This document shows, in pieces, positions 60,113 through 64,000 of a DNA stretch of 64,000 nucleotides. The stretch comes from Perlucidibaca piscinae DSM 21586 (GTDB lineage Bacteria > Pseudomonadota > Gammaproteobacteria > Pseudomonadales > Moraxellaceae). Location of the stretch: the NCBI RefSeq assembly GCF_000420045.1, contig NZ_ATUE01000007.1, forward strand, positions 1 to 64,000, read 5' to 3'. Position numbers and translations under genes: made by a program. Below the pieces are notes generated by a model. The model did not search any database and had not been told where the DNA came from. It saw nothing but the letters and a program-made list of their open reading frames with translations. Each line of letters starts with the position of its first letter. Positions within the stretch are counted from its first letter, which is position 1.

Positions 60113-60823
60113 ATGGCCGTGCACGCGGTGATTCCCGCTGCCGGTGCCGGCCGTCGTTTCGGCGCCGACCTTCCCAAGCAGTACCTGCCGCTGGCGGGCA
60201 TGCCCATCCAGCAGCACACGCTGGACAGGCTCTCAGCCATCCCTGCGATCGCGCACCTGGTGGTGCCGGTGGCGGCCGATGACACACGAGCACGTGAGCT
60301 TGCCTATGCCCGTCCCCAGCGCCTGCGTTTTGTCACCGGTGGTGGCGAGCGCATGGACTCGGTGCTGGCTGGTCTGGATGCCTTGCGCCATGGCGGTGCC
60401 GCCGACAGCGACTGGGTCCTGGTTCATGACGTGGCGCGTCCTCTGATTCGTGCCGAAGACGTGCGGCGACTGATGGCGGCGGTGCAGGATCATCCGGTCG
60501 GCGGCCTGCTTGCCAACCCGGTGCGTGACACCATGAAGCGGGCGGACGCGGCAGGGCAGGTGCAGGCCACGGTCGAGCGGGACGGTCTCTGGCATGCGTT
60601 GACGCCTCAGATGTTCCGGCTCGGCAGCCTTCATGATGCCCTGCTGGCGGCGCGCGCAGCCGGGGCCGTGGTCACTGACGAGGCCTCCGCCATGGAGCGC
60701 CTGGGCCTGTCGCCGCTGCTGGTATCGGGTGCCCGCGACAACCTCAAGATAACCTTTGCCGAGGATCTGGCACTGGCCGAAGCCCTGCTGGCTGCCCAGT
60801 CCCGATCCGGAGTATCTGCATGA
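60113..60823 (+). CDS. ispD: 2-C-methyl-D-erythritol 4-phosphate cytidylyltransferase
   Basis: The 236-residue enzyme couples CTP to methylerythritol phosphate in the MEP isoprenoid pathway. The nucleotide-binding loop AVIPAAGAGRRFGADLPKQYLPLAG, the RMDSVLAGLDAL stretch and VLVHDVARPLIRAED are diagnostic. TDEASAMERLG and ARDNLKITFAEDLALAEALL close the protein. It overlaps ispF by four bases (ATGA), so both MEP enzymes are translationally coupled. Confidence 0.98.
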   Translation: MAVHAVIPAAGAGRRFGADLPKQYLPLAGMPIQQHTLDRLSAIPAIAHLVVPVAADDTRARELAYARPQRLRFVTGGGERMDSVLAGLDALRHGGAADSDWVLVHDVARPLIRAEDVRRLMAAVQDHPVGGLLANPVRDTMKRADAAGQVQATVERDGLWHALTPQMFRLGSLHDALLAARAAGAVVTDEASAMERLGLSPLLVSGARDNLKITFAEDLALAEALLAAQSRSGVSA

Positions 60824-61320
60824 GCCATCCTGATCAGCCCCGTCTGCCGCGTGTCGGCCACGGCATCGATGTGCATCGCTTTGGCGACGGTGATCACGTC
60901 ACCCTGGCCGGGGTGCGCATTCCCCACGAGCAGGGCCTGATTGCCCATTCCGATGGCGACGTGGCCCTGCATGCCCTGGCCGATGCCCTGCTGGGTGCGC
61001 TGGCCCTGGGTGACATCGGCAAGCACTTCCCGGATACCGATGCCGCCTATTCCGGCGCCGACAGCCGCGTGCTGCTGCGCCATGTCGTTGCGCTGATCCA
61101 TGCTCGTGGCTTCGTCGTGGCCAATGCCGATGTCACCGTGCTGGCCGAGCGCCCCAGGCTGGCACCTCACATTGCGCTGATGCGCGAGCGCATCGCCGAG
61201 GATCTCGGCGTGGCGTATGACCAGGTCAGCGTCAAGGCCACCACCACCGAGAAGCTCGGCTTCGTCGGACGCCGTGAAGGCATCGAGGCGCATGCCGTGG
61301 TGATGCTGTGGCCGGCCTGA
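60820..61320 (+). CDS. ispF: 2-C-methyl-D-erythritol 2,4-cyclodiphosphate synthase
   Basis: The 166-residue trimeric zinc enzyme forms the cyclic diphosphate of the MEP pathway. GHGIDVHRF holds the metal ligands Asp and His, followed by AHSDGDVALHALADALLGALALGDIGKHFPDTD and VKATTTEKLGFVGRREGIEAHAV. It follows ispD with an ATGA overlap and its end overlaps the truD start by 13 bases. Confidence 0.98.
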   Translation: MSHPDQPRLPRVGHGIDVHRFGDGDHVTLAGVRIPHEQGLIAHSDGDVALHALADALLGALALGDIGKHFPDTDAAYSGADSRVLLRHVVALIHARGFVVANADVTVLAERPRLAPHIALMRERIAEDLGVAYDQVSVKATTTEKLGFVGRREGIEAHAVVMLWPA

Positions 61321-62444
61321 CGGCCTCGACCTGCCCGTCACCATGGCCGGTGCTGGGCACGGCCATTCTCAAGCAGTGCGCCGATGACTTCGTGGTCGAT
61401 GAGCAGCTCGGTTTCGAGCCCGGGACCGGACCCTCGCCGGACTCGGGGTCAGGGCCTGGAGAGCATCTCTGGCTCTGGGTCGAGAAGCGCCACCTCAATA
61501 CCGATCAGGTCGCTCTCGAGCTGGCACGGGTACTCGACGTGGCGCGTGATGCCGTCAGTTTTTCCGGTCTCAAGGACCGCCGTGCCCTGACCCGGCAGTG
61601 GTTCAGCGTGCACTGGCATGGTGACGGAGCATGGCCGCTGGGCGAGGGTTGGCAGACCCCAGCTGGTCCGGACACGGCGGATGCTGGCGTCTACCGTGTG
61701 CTGGCCTGCCAGCGTTGCCAAAGAAAGCTGCGCCGTGGCGTCCACGCCGGCAACCGCTTCGAGATCACGCTGCGTCAGGTGAACGCTGACCGTGCGGCAG
61801 TCGATGCCCGTCTGCAGATATTGGCAACTTCCGGTGTGCCCAACTATTTCGGCCCGCAGCGCTTCGGCCATGACGGCCGCAACATCGCGCGCGGTCTGGC
61901 CTTGCTGGCGGATCGCCGTGCCGGCCGCCGCCGTCGCCGTGACACCCGCGACAGCCTGTGGCTGTCAGCCGTGCGCTCGGCCTTGTTCAACCAGGTACTG
62001 GCGGCACGCGTGCAGGACGGCAGCTGGCAGAGCCTTCTGCCTGGCGACGTGCTGCAGCTGGACGGGCGCAGCGCCGTGTTTCGGGCCGAGGCTGACGATG
62101 CCGCCGTGCCATCGCGTCTGGCTGCCGGCGAGCTGCATGTCACCGGGCCCTTGCCGGGTGATGGTGATGCCCTGGTAGGCGAACGCGCTGCCGAGCTGGA
62201 GGCGCGGCTACTGGCCCCCTGGGCAGACATCGTGTCCGATCTGGCCGCTGCGCGCGTGCCGGTTATGCGCCGCGCCCTGCGCCTGCGTGTGCAGGATCTG
62301 AGCTGGCAGTGGCCGGAAAAAGATGTCCTGTCCCTGGGTTTCACCTTGACCTCCGGCGCCTTTGCCACCAGCGTGCTATCCACTTTGTTTGACCTGGAAA
62401 ATGCCCATGAGCCCGAATCCGCTGCGCTTTCTGCTAAGCAATGA
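61308..62444 (+). CDS. truD: tRNA pseudouridine(13) synthase
   Basis: The 378-residue enzyme makes pseudouridine 13 in tRNA-Glu. The N-terminal KQCADDFVVDEQLGFEP, the catalytic loop FSGLKDRRALTRQWFSV (catalytic Asp in KDRRA) and GVPNYFGPQRFGHDGRNIARGL are diagnostic. The inserted TRUD domain and final FTLTSGAFATSVLSTLF region are intact. The start is GTG at 61308 inside ispF, 13 bases before its stop, with no other in-frame start near the expected N-terminus. The frame overlaps surE by 38 bases. Confidence 0.95.
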   Translation: MAGLTASTCPSPWPVLGTAILKQCADDFVVDEQLGFEPGTGPSPDSGSGPGEHLWLWVEKRHLNTDQVALELARVLDVARDAVSFSGLKDRRALTRQWFSVHWHGDGAWPLGEGWQTPAGPDTADAGVYRVLACQRCQRKLRRGVHAGNRFEITLRQVNADRAAVDARLQILATSGVPNYFGPQRFGHDGRNIARGLALLADRRAGRRRRRDTRDSLWLSAVRSALFNQVLAARVQDGSWQSLLPGDVLQLDGRSAVFRAEADDAAVPSRLAAGELHVTGPLPGDGDALVGERAAELEARLLAPWADIVSDLAAARVPVMRRALRLRVQDLSWQWPEKDVLSLGFTLTSGAFATSVLSTLFDLENAHEPESAALSAKQ

Positions 62445-63198
62445 CGATGGCGTGCAGGCCCCCGGCCTGGCGGCCATGGCCGAGGTGCTGGCCACGCTCG
62501 GCCAGGTCACCGTGGTGGCGCCTGACATGGAGCGCAGTGCCTTCTCCAGCGCGCTGACCCTGGATCGCCCGTTGCGCGTGCATCGTCTCAGCAACGGCTT
62601 CCTGTCGGTCAACGGCACGCCGGCTGACTGTGTCCACCTGGCCCTCAACGGTCTGCTCGAGGACATGCCGGACATCATCGTGTCCGGCATCAATGCCGGT
62701 GCCAATCTCGGAGACGACGTGATCTATTCCGGCACCGTGGCGGCAGCCATGGAGGGGCGATTCCTCGGGCGTCCGTCGATTGCCGTGTCACTGGTCGCCG
62801 AGCGCGCCAAGTCGCTGGGCATCGAGGCCTACCGGCCCGCGGCGCAGCAGATCGGACGGCTGCTGCAGAGCTGGTCTGGACTCAACCTGCCGCCGCGCAC
62901 CGTACTCAACATCAATGTGCCGGACGGCGATCTGGCCAGTCACAAGGGCGTGCGCCTGACCCGTCTCGGCCACCGCGATCGTGGCGAGGACGTGCTCCGC
63001 CTCAAGGATCCGCGCGGCAACACCGTGTACTGGATCGGCGCTTCCGGCGAGCCGCTGGACCATGCCGAGGGCACTGACTTCCACGCCATCCGGCAGGGCT
63101 TTGTCAGTGTCACCCCGCTGGACTCCGACATGACCCGCTATGGCGTAATGGATGTCGTCGGCGACTGGCTGCAGGCTGCCACCCGTCCCGCCACGTGA
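62407..63198 (+). CDS. surE: 5'/3'-nucleotidase SurE
   Basis: The 263-residue phosphatase removes phosphate from nucleoside monophosphates and short polyphosphates. LLSNDDGVQAPGL holds the metal-binding Asp-Asp pair, followed by VVAPDMERSAFSSALTL, NGTPADCVHLAL and VSGINAGANLGDDVIYSGTVAAAMEG. The ATG at 62407 is preferred to one at 62401 for spacing from GGA. It overlaps the end of truD. In E. coli surE-pcm precedes nlpD-rpoS, and pcm follows here too. Confidence 0.96.
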   Translation: MSPNPLRFLLSNDDGVQAPGLAAMAEVLATLGQVTVVAPDMERSAFSSALTLDRPLRVHRLSNGFLSVNGTPADCVHLALNGLLEDMPDIIVSGINAGANLGDDVIYSGTVAAAMEGRFLGRPSIAVSLVAERAKSLGIEAYRPAAQQIGRLLQSWSGLNLPPRTVLNINVPDGDLASHKGVRLTRLGHRDRGEDVLRLKDPRGNTVYWIGASGEPLDHAEGTDFHAIRQGFVSVTPLDSDMTRYGVMDVVGDWLQAATRPAT

Positions 63199-63236
63199 TA
63201 CAGTTCCGGCTTGCCCGTGATCAAGAACAAGAGCAG

Positions 63237-63908
63237 ATGAATCCAGGCCATTCCTTCGACCTGCAGGGGTCGGGCTTCACGTCGCCACGCACCCGTGACC
63301 GCTTGATCACCCGACTGATCGCGCAAGGCATCCGTGACCAGCGCGTGCTCGACATCCTGCGCCAGACGCCGCGCCACATCTTCGTCGATGAGGCGCTCGC
63401 GCATCGTGCCTACGAGGACACCGCGCTGCCGATCGGCCACAGCCAGACCCTGTCGCAGCCCTACATCGTCGCGCGCATGACCGAGCTGCTGCTGACCACC
63501 GGTCCGCTCACCAAGGTGCTGGAGATCGGCACCGGTTCCGGCTACCAGACCGCCGTGCTGGCCCAGGTTGCCGGCATCGTGCATTCCATCGAACGCATCA
63601 AGGCGCTGCAGGACAAGGCGCGCGAGCGGCTGTCTGCGCTTGGTCTGCACAACGTTCGCCTGCGCCATGCCGACGGCCTGCAGGGCTGGCCGGGCGAGGG
63701 TGGTTACGATGCCATCATCGGCACGGCAGCGGCGCTTGGCGTGCCGTCCAGTCTCACTGACCTGCTTGCACCTGGCGGCCGACTGGTGCTGCCGGTGGGC
63801 GGTCCGCAAAGCCAGCAGCTGGTGCTGGTCACCCGCTTGGCGGACGGTCTGCAGCAGCAGGTCGTCGAACCGGTCAACTTCGTGCCCATGCTGGGCGGGG
63901 TGGTCTGA
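63237..63908 (+). CDS. pcm: protein-L-isoaspartate O-methyltransferase
   Basis: The 223-residue enzyme repairs isoaspartyl residues with S-adenosylmethionine. TSPRTRDRLITRLIAQGI, VDEALAHRAYEDTALPIGHSQTLSQPYIVARM, VLEIGTGSGYQTAVLAQ and APGGRLVLPVGG are diagnostic. The ATG at 63237 places the start close to pseudomonad Pcm; a GTG at 63195 that overlaps the surE stop is a fair alternative and would add 14 residues. It is the last complete gene of the window; nlpD and rpoS would be expected next. Confidence 0.95.
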   Translation: MNPGHSFDLQGSGFTSPRTRDRLITRLIAQGIRDQRVLDILRQTPRHIFVDEALAHRAYEDTALPIGHSQTLSQPYIVARMTELLLTTGPLTKVLEIGTGSGYQTAVLAQVAGIVHSIERIKALQDKARERLSALGLHNVRLRHADGLQGWPGEGGYDAIIGTAAALGVPSSLTDLLAPGGRLVLPVGGPQSQQLVLVTRLADGLQQQVVEPVNFVPMLGGVV

Positions 63909-64000
63909 GACCAACCCGCCCATGTCTCCGGCAGGACAACCGGGGGGCTTTTTCGGTGTTTTTTTCATCGCGCCGCAAGTCATGCAAGTTTTTGCAAGAT

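Noticed and set aside
63893..63921. Strong inverted repeat at the end of pcm
   Set aside because: The stem is long but overlaps the coding end and has no T-run, so I do not call it a terminator, although it could slow Rho or protect the 3' end.

Overview
The window looks like a chromosomal housekeeping segment of a high-GC gammaproteobacterium of the Pseudomonadales. By family content it is most like Moraxellaceae of the Perlucidibaca/Fluviicoccus type, although that genus-level guess is inference from memory. The main reasons are the end of the rRNA operon at the left edge, the run barA/gacS, cysM, 3'-5' exonuclease, rlmD, relA, mazG followed by pyrG, kdsA, eno, ftsB, ispD, ispF, truD, surE, pcm (an order shared with enterics and pseudomonads), and an AdeT-like protein of a type known from Acinetobacter. 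I see no insertion sequence, prophage, integron or CRISPR array.

Layout. 1-311 holds the last bases of 23S rRNA, a 5S rRNA and its terminator. 344-4000 holds a DUF1653 protein, nadC (minus strand), ampD-ampE and a BtuF-like binding protein. 4003-8504 is a structured leader, aceE and aceF. 8571-11560 is a minus-strand vitamin B12 unit: promoter, cobalamin riboswitch, BtuB-type receptor and PduO-type adenosyltransferase. 11593-16151 (minus strand) holds an acyl-CoA synthetase, FadL and an AmpG-like permease. 16250-18409 is groES-groEL behind a clear sigma-32 promoter. 18528-26533 holds an uncharacterised protein, an AdeT-like solute-binding protein, leuA, an unknown protein in a holD-like position, rimI, prfC, a DUF3298 lipoprotein and a TatD nuclease. 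26576-31698 (minus strand) holds an FMN glutamate-synthase-like protein, a thiolase, YchJ, a tiny Ala/Glu/Pro lipoprotein and a membrane protein with a degenerate GGDEF domain. 31792-38564 holds ppc, a TauE/SafE transporter (minus), olsB-olsA, an old-yellow-enzyme reductase and tRNA-Leu(UAG). 38586-45275 holds a DUF1289 protein (minus), SirB2, an OmpA-like lipoprotein, tolB, pal, a beta-carbonic anhydrase (minus), a dGTPase and a short-chain dehydrogenase. 45253-63908 is barA/gacS (minus) followed by the long plus-strand block cysM to pcm, interrupted by a phosphate-selective porin.

How the genes work together. Peptidoglycan recycling is represented by AmpD, AmpE and an AmpG-like importer. 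Vitamin B12 uptake and activation is represented by the riboswitch-controlled receptor, the adenosyltransferase and a BtuF-like protein. Fatty-acid use is suggested by FadL, the acyl-CoA synthetase, the thiolase and a type-II hydroxyacyl-CoA-dehydrogenase-like SDR. Stringent and global control is represented by RelA and BarA/GacS. The most informative regulatory signals read directly from the DNA are two arrays of 7-base PhoB half-sites with an exact 11-base period, one before the phosphate porin and one before olsBA. Together they suggest a phosphate-starvation response that couples phosphate capture to replacement of phospholipids by ornithine lipids. I did not find a clearly new defence or mobile system here; the less-known items are the uncharacterised proteins, the repeat lipoprotein, the degenerate GGDEF protein and the leader hairpin before aceE.
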